A stretch of DNA of 64,000 bases. Origin: Peromyscus leucopus. Lineage: Eukaryota; Chordata; Mammalia; Rodentia; Cricetidae. Location of the stretch: contig NC_051068.1 of NCBI RefSeq assembly GCF_004664715.2, positions 10,341,298 to 10,405,297 of the forward strand, in the 5' to 3' direction. The position numbers and the translations under genes are program-made. Shown here piece after piece: positions 11,195-22,837 of this stretch (position 1 is the stretch's first letter; each line of letters begins with the position of its first letter). Below the pieces are notes generated by a model. It saw only the letters and a program-made list of their open reading frames with translations. It was not told the origin of the DNA and did no database searches.

Positions 11195-11500
11195 TCCATC
11201 TCTTCCTAGGACACACTCCTTCTAACCCTAACTTTCTGTCTCTCTGTTTTCCGTCCACACAGTTATCTTCTGGTACTACCTCAGATGCAGCTCTTGTGTG
11301 GACTTTTCTCCACAGAATGAGCAGCTCTCACTTGTTCTCCTACCTGTCCATTTCTTGCTTGATAAAACTGTCAACATCTTTGTGTTATTCTTGTTTTCTG
11401 GTGTTCTTTGAGCACAAGGACCATTTCCTAGGGATTCTTCTTCTCTCTGGTGCCTCCCACAGTCAATGCCTGACAGTGAGTCGTACCCACCAAACGGCTG
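11195..11500 (+). repeat. Possible L2 LINE fragment, sense
   Basis: Pyrimidine-rich text with 'ttctttgagcacaaggacca' and 'ccacagtcaatgcctgacag' has the flavour of an L2 3' region (a gagctccttgaggacaggga-like block then a gtgcctgacac-like block), but the match is weak. Confidence 0.35.
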
Positions 11501-13040
11501 CGTGGAGGAAGGTCAGGATGAGGTAAGCTGCTCTTACCTTGGGTGGAGTGCAAGCATGCGTGCAGACAGGGATCTACTTGACTGCTTGAGCCATGCCTCT
11601 GGGTGCCACGTAAAGGATAAGGTTAGCACATAGGAAACGCCGCCATGTTGTTTCAGCGAATGCATTTTCTGTACAAGGCAAAGAGTAGATTTATCTAAGT
11701 TTAGTGTGAGGATCAGATGTGTTCATGCCCACAAGCCCTTTAGAAGGCTAGGTGTTCTGGGTTCTCACCAAGGTAGCACTGCACGGCTGTGTGTGGGCTG
11801 GGTAGAATTCCAACGTGACTCTCTGTGGCTTTGACTGGTTAGCAGTTCTTCTAGCCTTTGACTCAGGTGAGGAGGTCTAGAAGCTTAGGTGGTATCTGCA
11901 CTAGGGAGCTATCAACTGCTGTTTTTGAAAATCTCACTTTGAACTTTTACTCAATCACTTCATTTTCCAGAACTTTCTTTTCTGTTATATTTGCCACATT
12001 ATACATTCTCCTGAAGCAGTTCAGGTGGTGAAAAAAAAACAGGGTTGGCTTTTCTTAAAAAAGTGTTTTTGTTTACTGGGAGCCATCTGCAGAAGAGGCT
12101 ACTGAAGGACTGTCTGTCGTTCAGTGAGGTTTCAACAGCGAATGTCAGCCGCGCCAGGGAAAGCCTTCATGTTCCCCAAACCTGGGTAGTTAGTTCTCTC
12201 TGCTCTTGTGGGCCCGCACGTGTTTAAAGGCTTTCCAGGGCGATTGTTTCTGTTTAAGGCACGTCGTCTGTGGAATTCTAAAAACCACACCAGGTCTTTG
12301 AAATCTCTGATAAAATCCCCTTCTCAGTAGTAGGAGGGTTTCCAACACCTCCGCAGCCCCGTGGCCATCTGTAAATAAGTGAATCAATGGGGGAAACCGC
12401 ATAAGGAAGCCGCTCCACCCCCTTTCCATTTCACTCATTCACGTCCTCAGATTTCAAGGTGACAAATATGGAGAGTGCGAGAATACTTTTAAAAAAATAA
12501 CATTTTGAAACTTGGACCTAAGTTCAAACACTCAATTGAAAGGAAACTTGTGATTCAAATCAGAGTTATTTATTGTCTTTGTCAACTTTCAGAGTTTCAA
12601 TTTATGTTTGAGTAAAGCGAATTCAAGGCTATCTTTGAACAACAATGGGGTGCATTCTCCTCTTTGATTTACTTCTTTTTCAAGTCTTGGCTCTTGTGTT
12701 CTGTGTTGGCGATGATGGGCCCTACCCTGGGTGACATACAAACTAGCGTCTTGTCACACTGCATCCCTGTGTCCTCTCCTGGATACCGTTACGTCTATAC
12801 CACCTAAAGTGGACATGATTCCAATCTACAGCCCAAATGTGGCTGACTAAGCCAAGTGGCGGACATTTTAGTATTTCTTTCATGTCTGAAGGCGTTCTGT
12901 TGAGAAAACAGAGCACTGCTCAGAAAAACATTGTCTGTTCTCACCAGGTAGCTGCGTCAGCAAATCACAGGACATCTGGTGTCAGAGTGTCAGGAAAACT
13001 GTTTGTTGCAGTCGTGACCAAAGTCATCCCACTCCACTGC

Positions 13041-13044
<4 letters not shown>
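11501..13044. other. Unique sequence with a candidate conserved block
   Basis: No repeats recognised. Inside it, 12040-12440 has balanced composition, scattered CpGs and no SINE, and may be conserved. No open frame with splice sites stands out. Confidence 0.4.

Positions 13045-13082
<38 letters not shown>
13045..13082. repeat. (CA)n microsatellite
   Basis: An uninterrupted CA run of about 19 units. Confidence 0.97.
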
Positions 13083-13083
<1 letters not shown>

Positions 13084-13164
13084 GTGTGCCCATCAGAACT
13101 TCACAGACAAGACATGCAGGCAGCCCACAGACAGATGCCATGAGTTAGCAAAGTCCTTCTAAAG

Positions 13165-13380
13165 GGGACAGGGCTTGGCTAGTGTGATGGCTCGGTGGAG
13201 AGAGCACTTGTGCATTTATGAGGGAGGACCTGAGTTCAGATCCCCACACCTAGCTCCACAAAAAGATCAGCACTGTGGTGTGCCTGTAACCCCAGCGATA
13301 CTCAGTGCTGGAGGTGGGTGGTGATGGAGGCAGGCAGATAGGGGACTTATGGCTAGCCAGCCTGGCTGAAAAGGTAAACT
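13165..13380 (+). repeat. B4-type composite SINE, sense
   Basis: The tRNA-derived head 'gatggctcggtggagagagc' and 'gacctgagttcagatcccc' leads into a B1-like part, 'gtggtgtgcctgtaacccca' and 'ggaggcaggcagatagggg'. This tRNA-plus-7SL layout is typical of rodent B4/RSINE elements. Confidence 0.7.
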
Positions 13381-13565
13381 ACAGGAGATGGCCCAGTGGG
13401 TAAGGTCACTTGTGATCAACCCAAGGACCCTAATTTAATCCTCAGGACTCACACAGTAGAAGGAGAGAACTGATTATTGCAGGATGTTCTCTGACCTCCA
13501 CACAGATATGGTACATGTGTACCCACCTACATACACATACAAACAAATGAATAAACACATGTAAT
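13381..13565 (+). repeat. B2/B4-class SINE, sense
   Basis: 'gagatggcccagtgggtaag' and 'gttctctgacctccacacag' are followed by an A- and CA-rich tail with 'aataaac'. It abuts the preceding SINE head to tail. Confidence 0.7.
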
Positions 13566-13670
13566 AGTTATGAAGTGTGGAAAATTAAAAGAAGACATAC
13601 AATATCATACTCTGGCTTCCACCCAAAACATGGAGAGGCACCCTCATAGGTGCACATGTGTGTGCACTTG

Positions 13671-13684
13671 TGCGCGCGCGCGCG

Positions 13685-13721
<37 letters not shown>
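13671..13721. repeat. (CG)n(CA)n compound microsatellite
   Basis: A run of 11 or so GC/CG dinucleotides (13671-13692) passes directly into CA repeats (to 13721). Alternating purine-pyrimidine DNA of this kind is a strong Z-DNA former. Confidence 0.97.
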
Positions 13722-13723
<2 letters not shown>

Positions 13724-16700
13724 CCTGTAGGGGGAGGGAGAAGGAGACGATGGATGAGAGAAGAGAGGACTCACGCCACAGATGTAGAGTTGTGACTCAG
13801 GGTCCTGTTGTCCTTTTCCAGCCTTATTAGTCCCACATTTCTTTCCCAGGTGTCATCAGTAATACAGATTACAGGTAATGAGAGAGGAGAAAGCAGGTGT
13901 GAGCACATGGGTCTCTGTCTCTGTCTGTGTCTGCTGCCCACCCCCTGGCATGTGTGTGTGTACCTCATTGTCTGTCAGACTCCTAGAGCTTTATCCAGCC
14001 CCTGGCACAATGCAGCCTCTGTAGAAAAGATATTAGGAACAAAAAACAAACTTGAAGATTCAGGAGCAGGCGGCCAGAATTATGAAGAAAAACATTCAGA
14101 GGATGCCATGAAAAACATCTGGGGATTGTAGAAAGCCCAGCAAAGAAAATGTTTAATTATGCGCCGTATGCAAAAGTCATCATGCTTAGATTGATACTAA
14201 GGACTGAGACTGTGTGGGGCTTAAGTGGTCCACAGTGATGCATCAATCTCTTTACTCCTTTAAAAATGATGTTTTTCTTTCAGTGATGACAAACGCTTTC
14301 ATACTGTTAGATCATGCTGCTGTAGTGATACGTGGGCTTTAATGAAGTCCAAAGTCACTGACGAAGTAGTGTCTCAAGGTCTTCCTGTAAGATCTCTCTG
14401 CTTTTCTCAGATCCGTTATCCCCCACCCCCTGCTCCCACCAGCCCCTCCGCTGCCCCCTCTCCAGCACACAAAGGTTGCCTATGCTGGTGGCCCATCTAA
14501 GAGCCTGGAACGTTTTTAGAAACAGTCCATTTTGAGAAGGCTTCTCGTTGAAGACCCTATGAGTTGCTATTAACTTTCAAGTGTTAGTTACAGTGACTTT
14601 GATTTCTGAGTAGCTCACATGAAAAGGCAGACTGAGCCTTTGTCTCCTTTTCATAAATACGAAATCATTTCCTTTCACCTGAATGTTCTAGGATCACCAA
14701 TATTTCTCTTGTCTTTATAAATGTACAGGATCATGTTTTATATAGCTTTTTGTGTGTGTAAGGAGGGACACAGGGAGGGGAATAAACCAAAGACCACCAC
14801 GGATGGAGCTTCTCTACATGTTCAGTGGACTTACACATGATGTAAATATAAGTAAAAATTGCTAAAAGTAGTTACCTGAGTATGAAAATTATAGTTACAC
14901 AAGTTTGACTATTAGAAAGGTAGGTTTGTGGCTTCTCAGAGCTAAAAGAAAGTGATACACAGATTTAAAAGGAAAACCCGATTTGTATGAAAAATGAGAT
15001 CAATGGGCAAATACACTGGCACATTGATGTGAGAGTCTTTACTTATCTCAAGGAGGTCAGAACACATTCCTTGGCGCATTTCGCTTGGAGAATTTTATGG
15101 ACTTAAGTACTTGGGATTTTGATCCTCATTTATTGGACCTGGCTTCTTTAAGTAAACACGTGGCTTATGAATCAGTGGACAGATTTGTTACCCACACTTG
15201 AACGTGTCAAAACGTTTCCCTAAGTGTCAGCGGGGCTTACTGCCATAAAAATCTGAAGCTCCTCCCTCCTCCTTCACATCTGTCCCTTTTCATTTGACCT
15301 CCATGGTTGGAAATCACAAATGACCGGGCCTGTAGGTATTTTCAAAAAGACAGTGGGCCAGGAACCTACGGGGCTTCCTGACATGCCTGTCTGGAAACAT
15401 GCTCACCCACTTCCTGATGTGGACATTTTGGGGTTCCTGGATAGTACATGGAATGCTGATTGTTTTCAGATCTAATGTATTTCTCAAGTGTGGATCCTGA
15501 GACAACCATTGTTGAGCATTTTCCTCTCGTGTCTTCACGTGAGCAAACTCCACTGCTATTGGTAACCAGCCAGGGCTTCACAAAGAGCCACCTGTGTCTG
15601 AGTTTACCCAGGATATGTTGGATTTATGTAATACAATAGGATCAATTTAATTATGCTTCTCCTTAAGTACAGGGCTACCTAGGCTTACTCCACTCCCTGA
15701 TACACGCTCAATTTTTATAGGCAAAACAAAACAAAAGTGCCAGTCCTGACTTGACTTATCTTTACGGCACTGTGTTACTTCAGTTTCTTCTAATATGCAT
15801 TAAAGGCTGTATACTTTCAGTATGAAAAAAAATGGCTGTTCTAAGTCCCCACAGTCCTTGTTATTTACAGTGTTTCAAAGTATTCGAATTACTACAAAAG
15901 ATTTACTCATATAGCAGAGTGTGTAAAATTTAAAATCAATAAAGTGTATAAATTTTGTGTGTCTCCTTGAATTGATTCCTTACTCTAATAGCTCAATGCT
16001 GTAATACCATATACTTTTTTTTTATTTCCAATGTCATCACCCAATAATCTCTAGATTTTTTTTTGCCAGGGCTCTGGGGAAGTTTGGGATGTCTGATATC
16101 ACAGTCCTTCTCAGACAGCTGTCTTAGACAGTTGCTGCTCCTTGGACAGCTTCTAAAAATGAACAAGCAGATGAGAATTATCAATGAATTTCTGTGACGG
16201 AGGAAACACCGATGTTTTCTCTCCGTGGGGAAACAGCTGGCCATTTGCTTTCCTGGGAGAAGAGAGGAAGCTTTGAAGCTTGAAAGTCGTAGCAGTGGTG
16301 GGTTGAGCTCATAATACATTTTTTTGTTTTATTTTAAAGAAGGGATTGACTCAGTTTTCTGACGAGTGATTTTCGGCGGTCACTTTGCTCACAGCCAGAC
16401 AGCCGGTGCTGGGCAGCGAACCTGCCCCATTGACATCCAAATGTTTTCTCCAAGCGCATTTACAATGATGAGTCTAATCTTATTACAGAACTTTCTAGTG
16501 TTTTTCAGAGTGAAACAGAACTCTCTTTTATTTCTAGATGTAGACATAAAGATAATTCCAATAAAAGTCGGAGAGGCAGGGAACTGACCTCACCCTCCTG
16601 CTCTGCCAGGGTTTAACTCACAGTGCTATCTGGGTCCCGGGACTGAAAGACTGGAGCTGACCTCAGTTTCTGGAAATGCCAAATGTCAAACCCTAACGTG

Positions 16701-16904
16701 CCAGTGAAATCTAAACTTGCTTTCATTTCTTAATGGCCCTCTCGGCCCGCAAGGAACACAGACGGCTTACTGCTTGCTTAGGCACGGAACAGGAGTGTCC
16801 GTGGCCGCGCCAGGTATTTTTGCTTGCTGAGCCGAGGTTGTCTAGCCAATCTCTTAAATTATTCCTCCTCTTAGATTTGTTTAGTTTAGTGATTGACAGG
16901 GCCC
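13722..16904. other. Long stretch without recognised genes or repeats
   Basis: About 3.2 kb. A C-rich patch lies at 14411-14462. Regions 16330-16590 and 15230-15560 are repeat-free and balanced in composition, and could hold conserved non-coding sequence. Short frames here overlap on both strands and lack splice context. Confidence 0.4.
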
Positions 16905-17065
16905 CCAACCAAATACCAGAGGATCTTGATTTGAATCCCAGCTTGCCTTACTTTGTAACCTCGAACAGCTCTTTCGCGCCGTCTATGCTTGTTAAGTGGG
17001 ATTAAGGACTTTGGGCCTACCTCACAGAGAAGTCATGAGGAAGCCCAAGGCGCCTAGAAACCCTA
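16905..17065 (+). repeat. MIR SINE, sense
   Basis: 'gatttgaatcccagcttgcc', 'ttactttgtaacctcg', 'ttaagtgggattaaggactt' and 'gcctacctcacagagaagtc' match the MIR order from the tRNA-derived B box through the core to the 3' part. Confidence 0.7.
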
Positions 17066-17157
17066 CACGTGGAAAATTTCAGCTTTACCCTCTTCCATTC
17101 AGGCCATGTTTATTTCTATGAGAAAAATCCCTCACTGATAGCTTTAGGGATAAAGTA

Positions 17158-17485
17158 GCCAGATAAAATACAGAATGCATAGTCAGTTGAATTTCAGATA
17201 AACAAGAAATATTACATTACAAAACATACAAAATAATTATAGCATATAGAAATACATTTTGTGTATTACATTAAATATATTAGTATATTATATGTGCACT
17301 ATGTGAAATATATAGTATTAACTATATAAACACATGCATACAATATATATATATGTATACACAAACATATATATGTATTACAATATAAAGTGTAATTATA
17401 TACCATGAAATATCTAGGAAATACTTGTAAAAATATTATTTGTTTACCTATCAGTCACATTTAACTGGGGGTCTTGCATTTTTTT
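17158..17485. mobile_element. Palindromic MITE relic with AT-rich centre
   Basis: Left arm: 'gccagataaaatacagaatg', then 'gttgaatttcagataaacaa'. Right arm, inverted: 'tttacctatcagtcacattt', then 'aactgggggtcttgcat'. The arms are imperfect inverted copies around a TA-rich, (TA)n-bearing centre (17260-17420). I recall a mammalian palindromic DNA transposon with these arms (hAT-like, possibly MER53), but the name is unsure. Confidence 0.6.
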
Positions 17486-17494
17486 CAGATTTTT

Positions 17495-17940
17495 TTGTTT
17501 TTGTTTGAGAATTTTGTAATGCATATAATGTGTTCTGATCAAATTCACTCTCCTTTCCCTCCCCTCAAGTTCTTTCCCTATATCTTCCCATCATTTTTCC
17601 CTCCCAACTTCATGTGCTCTTTTGAAAAACCCATGGTGTCTCCTTAGTACTCCACGCATATACAGGGGAATAGGATCATATCCTGTGGCGTGGGTGGCCT
17701 CTCAGGGCCGGCATCCTTGAAGAAAACTGACTCTCCCATCCACTCCCTGCCACACCCATCACTTGCCAACAGCTTCTCAGCTAGGGGCGGCAGTTCATGG
17801 CCCCCTCTCCGACCCATGCTTCAACCTTAGCGGCTTGATCACATGCAGGTCTTGTTCATCAGTGACAGCTGCTGCGAGATGTCTCGTGTTTTTATTTGCT
17901 AAGTAGGCAGCTCTCTTTACAGCTTCTGGCTAGAACTGTC
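17495..17940 (-). mobile_element. LINE-1 3' UTR, rodent type, antisense
   Basis: Antisense L1 3' landmarks occur in order: 'tgagaattttgtaatgcata', 'tcccaacttcatgtgctctt', 'gaagaaaactgactctccca', 'caacagcttctcagctaggg' and 'gatcacatgcaggtcttgtt'. It is a 5'-truncated copy with no ORF. The right boundary is approximate. Confidence 0.8.
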
Positions 17941-19475
17941 ATGGTTTATTTATTTGTTTTTTAACGTTATATAGATAAGAAGCAGCCTAAAGAAGCTGGA
18001 GGGTAAGTGTGCAAGGACACTTCACGCTTCTAGCTAATGCTGGAGAACTAGCAATGCGCTAAGTGCAGCATCTGGTATTGCATTCTGCACACCTGCCATG
18101 TTGACTCAAGTATGTGAGGTACAAAATGACAGATTTAGTCAGGTGGTTCTTCCTTTCTACAAGTTCTTTGTGAGGGTGAGTTCGATGGGGAATTGCCCTG
18201 GGAGGCTGCTGTGCCACTGACAGACACTGATACTTCTGATGATGGTCGGTCTCTCCTGCAGAGCCAGACTGTGAACTCTGTTGACGGAATGAGGCCCTTT
18301 TTGGCCCCAGAAGGAGGAGTGAAGCATTCCTGAGCCCTCTCGATGCCCTGTAGGTCCAGTATCCAGGCATCTATGTGGTCCCTGCTTGTGTTTTGCCTGG
18401 ACTTGTCTGGGAGGATGAATTGCTTTGGATGCTTTTCTATTTTGTGCAGTTCTGTTTGTTAGTTTTCTATAAAAAGAGAAGATAGAAGAGTTCAACCATG
18501 CTGACTTTTTCACTAACTTTAAAGAGAAAAATATGAAAAAAAAACACCTACAATAAGATGTAATATTGTCTTCTAATACCTGCTGTGGCAAGACAGTCTG
18601 CCAAGCATTGACAGTTGGGGCTCCTACCTTTCAAGTCTTCAAATGTTGGAGCTGGCAACAAGTACTGGAAACCTTATGAGTAGGTAAGCATATGTAGCAA
18701 TTTTTATATACCAATTATTGACTTTATTCACTATGCCAGTATATAAGTTTAACAATCTGACCAGGTGTAGGTGGTCTCCTGAACATCAGTAGATGATTGC
18801 TCATCTTGCCTAATGTTCTTTTTCTACTATCTTCCATACTGGTTTATACCAACCATGTCTATACCACATTCTGTTCTACTAAGTTTCCTTTTGCATTTCT
18901 ATGTGTACGATTACATGAAAAGTCTTATAAATACCCAGTCAAGATGCCAGGTTTAGTACCAGAGCTGAGATCATCTAGCAGGTCCTAGATTGGTCAGGCT
19001 TATCTTTTGGGGTCATATCTCACACAGTGGCTCTTATGTGGACAACTCTAATGTGTTTGGAGCTGTAGGTCTGGTCCCTCTAAACCACTGCAGGCAGGTA
19101 TGCAGTCTGTCATATGGTCAGCACTAGCATTGACAGAGACTGGGGATTTATAGGATTCAATATCCCTGTGCAGGGTGCTCTAGAGCCTTGAATGACACAA
19201 GGATGTTCATACCTGCACCTGCATGTGGACCTTGGTATCTTAAGGAAAGAAACCAGAGCTTCTCAAGGACAGAGTCAGTGATGACACTCATTTTGTACAG
19301 TGCATACTTAGCAGATATCTTTGCACTGGTTTGCCATGGAAAGCCTGACAATGATGATGCGTGACTAAATGTGGCTGTAACTGTAGCTTCCACTTGCTCC
19401 TGCACATGGAAATGCTAGAACATTTGCTTACATGTACTTCTGTTTTTAAAGTGAGTACACTAAGGTTCTACTTAA
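17941..19475. other. No feature recognised
   Basis: About 1.5 kb without a repeat I can name. The longest frame (144 codons, minus strand, 18157-18591) has low-complexity phenylalanine-rich text and no recognisable domain; I do not call it a gene. Confidence 0.45.
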
Positions 19476-19606
19476 ACAACATTTCTCAGATTTCAGCATG
19501 CATCAGAATCATGGTTCCTCCGAAAGCACAGATTTCTAGGTCTCAACCACAGGGGTTCTTGTTCAGTGGGTATTAGGACAGGCACTTCTGATGAATTCCC
19601 ACAACA
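19476..19606. repeat. MER5A-like hAT-Charlie MITE relic
   Basis: 'atttctcagatttcagcatg', 'catcagaatcatggttcctc', 'cacagatttctaggtctc' and 'ggcacttctgatgaattccc' follow the complement of MER5A (catcagaatcacctgg...cagattgctgggcc...). Confidence 0.75.
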
Positions 19607-19646
19607 CTGAAAGATCACCGTAACCGTATGAGATGGAACTTCTAGA

Positions 19647-20062
19647 GGGTCTGTAGAGATGGCTCACTCAGCATTAGAACCAGAGTTTGATTCCTAGAAC
19701 CCAAGTTTGTTTGTTTGTTTATTTATTTATTTATTGAGCTGAGGATTGAACACAGGGCTTTGTGCTGCCCAGGCAAGCGCTCTATCACTGAGCTAAATCC
19801 CCAACCCTTGTTTGTTTGTTTTTTAAATAGGGAAGGCATAATGGCACATGCTTGTAAACCCAGTGCTGAGGAGGCAGAGACAGGCAGATTCCTGGGTCTC
19901 ACTGGGCAGCCAGCCTAATGGAGGGTGTGCATCTCAGGTTTGTAGGACGCCCTGTCTTAAAGTAGAAGGTGCCTGAGGAGCAACACCCCAGGTTGACTTC
20001 TGGTCTCCACATGCATGCATGTACACATGCCTAAATATAGATTCACATACACACACACTAAA
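19647..20062 (+). repeat. B4-type composite SINE, sense, interrupted by an ID element
   Basis: The head 'tgtagagatggctcactcag' and 'gtttgattcctagaaccca' (19647-19705) is separated by an ID insertion from the B1-like and tail parts 'ggcataatggcacatgcttg', 'cactgggcagccagcctaat' and 'gacttctggtctccacatgc'. Together they form one B4-type element with a CA-rich tail. Confidence 0.7.
19722..19807 (-). repeat. ID SINE, antisense, nested in a B4-type SINE
   Basis: 'gattgaacacagggctttgt' and 'caggcaagcgctctatcact', then 'gagctaaatccccaaccc', are the reverse complement of the ID (BC1-related) body. It is flanked by (TTTG)n at 19706-19720 and 19808-19820, consistent with a target duplication. The A-rich tail appears as (ATTT)n at the left. 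Confidence 0.8.
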
Positions 20063-20642
20063 AAGAGAAGAATTCAGAGATCATTATTCTAGTGAACATG
20101 TGTATGCTGTATATGCCCAGGGCTCTATTATTTTTCTCATCCTTAGAAATGGACATCAGGACAAAAGATGGCAGTGTTCAGATCACAGAGACCATTTACT
20201 GATCATTTTCTAAGAGACAGGATACAGAAATAAACACACGCCCACCCTAGAACATTGATTGCTCCCAGTGAGGTGTCTCAAAAGCTGTTTAAGAGAAGAA
20301 AACGTAGTCTAGAGCTAGAAGGAGGTACTCCAGCTGGTTTTCAGTTCTGGCTTTGGGATCACAGCGCCAGTCTGTGGGCTTTTTTTGTCTGTCTGTTCTC
20401 CATCTATCCTCTCTCTTGTTATTTGAGCTCCACCTATATTTTTAGGGTAGAAACTTTTCTCTGTGGTTCTTGCTCATGTTAATAGAGATTACCGTGTCTC
20501 TCCCTCATCGAATATCATCTACCGGCCACATCCCATGTATATGCTTTAATTTCACAGCAATCCAGAAGCTGAGTGATTTTATCTGTGCTTAGACACCTTA
20601 GTAACCCAAGGCTCAAGTATTACCTGACTTCCAAAAGTCAGA
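20063..20642. other. No gene; possible weak MIR
   Basis: 20545-20625 ('atttcacagcaatccagaag', 'ttatctgtgcttagacacc') could be a very old antisense MIR. The rest is unassigned. Confidence 0.35.
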
Positions 20643-20759
20643 CAGATGGTGTGAGGGAGAGGGTAAACAGATGGGGTGGGAGAGGGTAAACAGATGGGGT
20701 GGGAGAGGGTAAACAGATGGGGTGGGAGAGGGTAAACAGATGGGGTGGGAGAGGGTAAA
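20643..20759. repeat. 23-bp minisatellite, five units
   Basis: Unit 'cagatggggtgggagagggt' plus 'aaa', starting at 20668, 20691, 20714 and 20737, preceded by a 25-bp variant at 20643. Copies 2-5 are essentially identical, so the array is young or homogenised. The plus strand is G-rich. Confidence 0.95.
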
Positions 20760-21195
20760 GCTAGGCTTTAAAGCTTATTTTGCTAGACACCTAAGCCACC
20801 ACATCACATACACTTTCTGCTTTCCTACATAGCATGTCCATTGTTTTGTTTTTCTTCAGATTAATGTTTTAAGTTTTTACAACAACGGTTAGAGAATTAG
20901 AAAACACAATCCTTTAGGTAGTGACCTGATTTGTTACTTGACAAAATGGAAGGAGAAAGTAACTCGGATGAGAAATGAGACAACTCCAGGATTTTAACAA
21001 ATAATGTCATTTTATGTGTGAGAATGTTGTTTACTTGCCAAGATGCTTTTATATATATTAATGATCTGGATTACTAATGTTCATGCTATTCCAGGTAAGA
21101 GGCATATTGATATTAGACAGGAAGAATAAAGTTACTGTCTTCTTTCCAAGCCGTCTGAGGCCTAGAGAGAAGGTGACTCAGGAAGGTGCGAGGCC
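20760..21195. other. No feature recognised
   Basis: AT-rich sequence between the minisatellite and the first copy of the local duplication. Confidence 0.45.
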
Positions 21196-21694
21196 AAGAC
21201 CTAGAACCCACTGATTAGGTTAGACAGGTGACTGGGAGCCTTGGGGCTCTGCTCGTGGTTTCTGGGGATGGAACTTAAGCCCCCAGACTTGCTCAACAAC
21301 ACTTTTACCAACTGAGCTACCTCCCTAGCCCCGAGTCTTCAGTTTTAAGGTTCTGGGTAATCATAACAATTGTTCTTAAAATGAGACCAGCACTATCCTA
21401 CATGCTTTCCTTATAAAAAAGTGCTGATGTACACTAGGGACATATTCCCATTTCTTCCTGTCAGTTACAGAAAAGGAAAATGGCAAGAATTTGTCACTCT
21501 GGCTGCCAGGTTTAAGAGGGATGGATACATTCTTGGAGTGACTGTGGATATGGGAAGCATGGTAGAAAAGAAAATGCAACGGTAGAAAGCAAGCAAAAAT
21601 GAAATGTATTCATATGGATATCTAAATAATCAGGGATTTGAACCTATGAGGGATGAGTTGTCTCTGGTTGCCATGATTTTCAACTTGGTGGCTT
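21196..21694. repeat. Local duplication, copy 1
   Basis: Contains a shortened antisense B4-type SINE (21196-21332, with 'tctggggatggaacttaagc', 'ttgctcaacaac' and 'agctacctccctagcccc') followed by about 360 bp that match 23143-23524 block by block: 'gtcttcagttttaaggttct', 'ctggctgccaggtttaagag', 'cattcttggagtg' and 'cagggatttgaacctatgag'. The shared sequence runs past the SINE, so this is duplication of a local segment rather than two independent SINE hits, unless the downstream text is itself an unknown repeat. Copies are clearly diverged. Confidence 0.75.
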
Positions 21695-22837
21695 GTTCAT
21701 TGTCCTAAGAGGTCCAAGGAGGTGGAACTTGGGAACAGAATAGAACCAGAGAAATGAGTATATTGGGTCAAAATACTTGTGCTTGCAAAAATGAAATTCA
21801 AATGCATTTGTCAGGCTCAGGGTAATTTAGTGCCAGCAGTGCTGAATTCAGGACTGATGTCATTCTGTCTCCAAGTCCCTTTCCATCTCTGCCCTTGGAA
21901 TTCTTCCACATTGTTTACACTCTCAAGTCATCTCTCTTTTGGTTGTCATTCCGAGAACCTCCTAGCTAGTAACAAGAAAAGCTCAGCTCTTTCCTAGTGA
22001 TCTCCATGGAAGGACAGAGTATAGACTGTGGCCTGGCTTGGGTCCCATTCCCAACCCTGAACCATTCACAGTGGTCATGACTGAAATGTTCCTATTGTCC
22101 AGGCTTACATTGTAGGCTGTCTTTGGGAGTCTGGGTGAGACAGGATGGAGTCAATCCCACCTGAACACCAAGTCTCAGTGGGTTGAGGAGGCCATCTCCA
22201 GGAAAATATTTGTTGGGCTCAGAGCAGAGTGGATGATGAACAGCCAAAAGTCATCAGTGGCCATGTTAGTCAGCAGTCCAAAAAAGGAGATGGGGTGGGA
22301 TGGGGAGAAGGAGGTTTTGCTTTTTAAAGAGCCAGGATCCTTGAGTTGTTTCTCATCTGTTTGAGCACCTGGCATTGTGAGCCAGAAACCATACTGAACC
22401 CTGTCTTCCCTTGTCTTTATTTATGAAGGGCTCCTTCTGAAAGTGAAGCCTCTGCCAGGAGTCAGGCACTAAGCTAAGTTGAGCATGTTTGAATCAAGTG
22501 CACAGGGGCACTCCACATTGTTTTATGTACAGAATGACGTTGGATTCCTGACTTGTAAGAGCAAAGATGCCCCAGCTAATTTGAGCGAGACTATATGCAG
22601 TCGGGCATTGGTACACAAACTCTTGTGGTTAGCAGGTTCCCATTTAGCCAGAGCTTCCATGCCACATCTCACCATATTCAACATGGCAAAAATCCAGGGA
22701 CCAAGGCCCTCATAGATCAACAGCACTCAGTGTACTGGACGAGGTTCATTCTGAGAATTATTTAACATCTCACATGATATGATTCTCTAGGTTTTCTTTC
22801 CTGCACGAGTATACATGTATTACACATGTGGGGTGTA
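21695..22837. other. Spacer between the two duplication copies, no gene recognised
   Basis: No tandem repeat or SINE recognised. 'gtcaggcactaagctaagtt' near 22462 resembles the start of an old MIR or L2 3' part. Confidence 0.45.

Noticed and set aside
17341..17400. Replication origin or matrix attachment site from the TA-rich text
   Set aside because: AT-richness alone is insufficient, and the block is explained as the loop of a palindromic MITE.
18157..18591. 144-codon minus-strand frame as a gene
   Set aside because: No recognisable domain, low-complexity start, no splice or promoter context; expected by chance in 64 kb.
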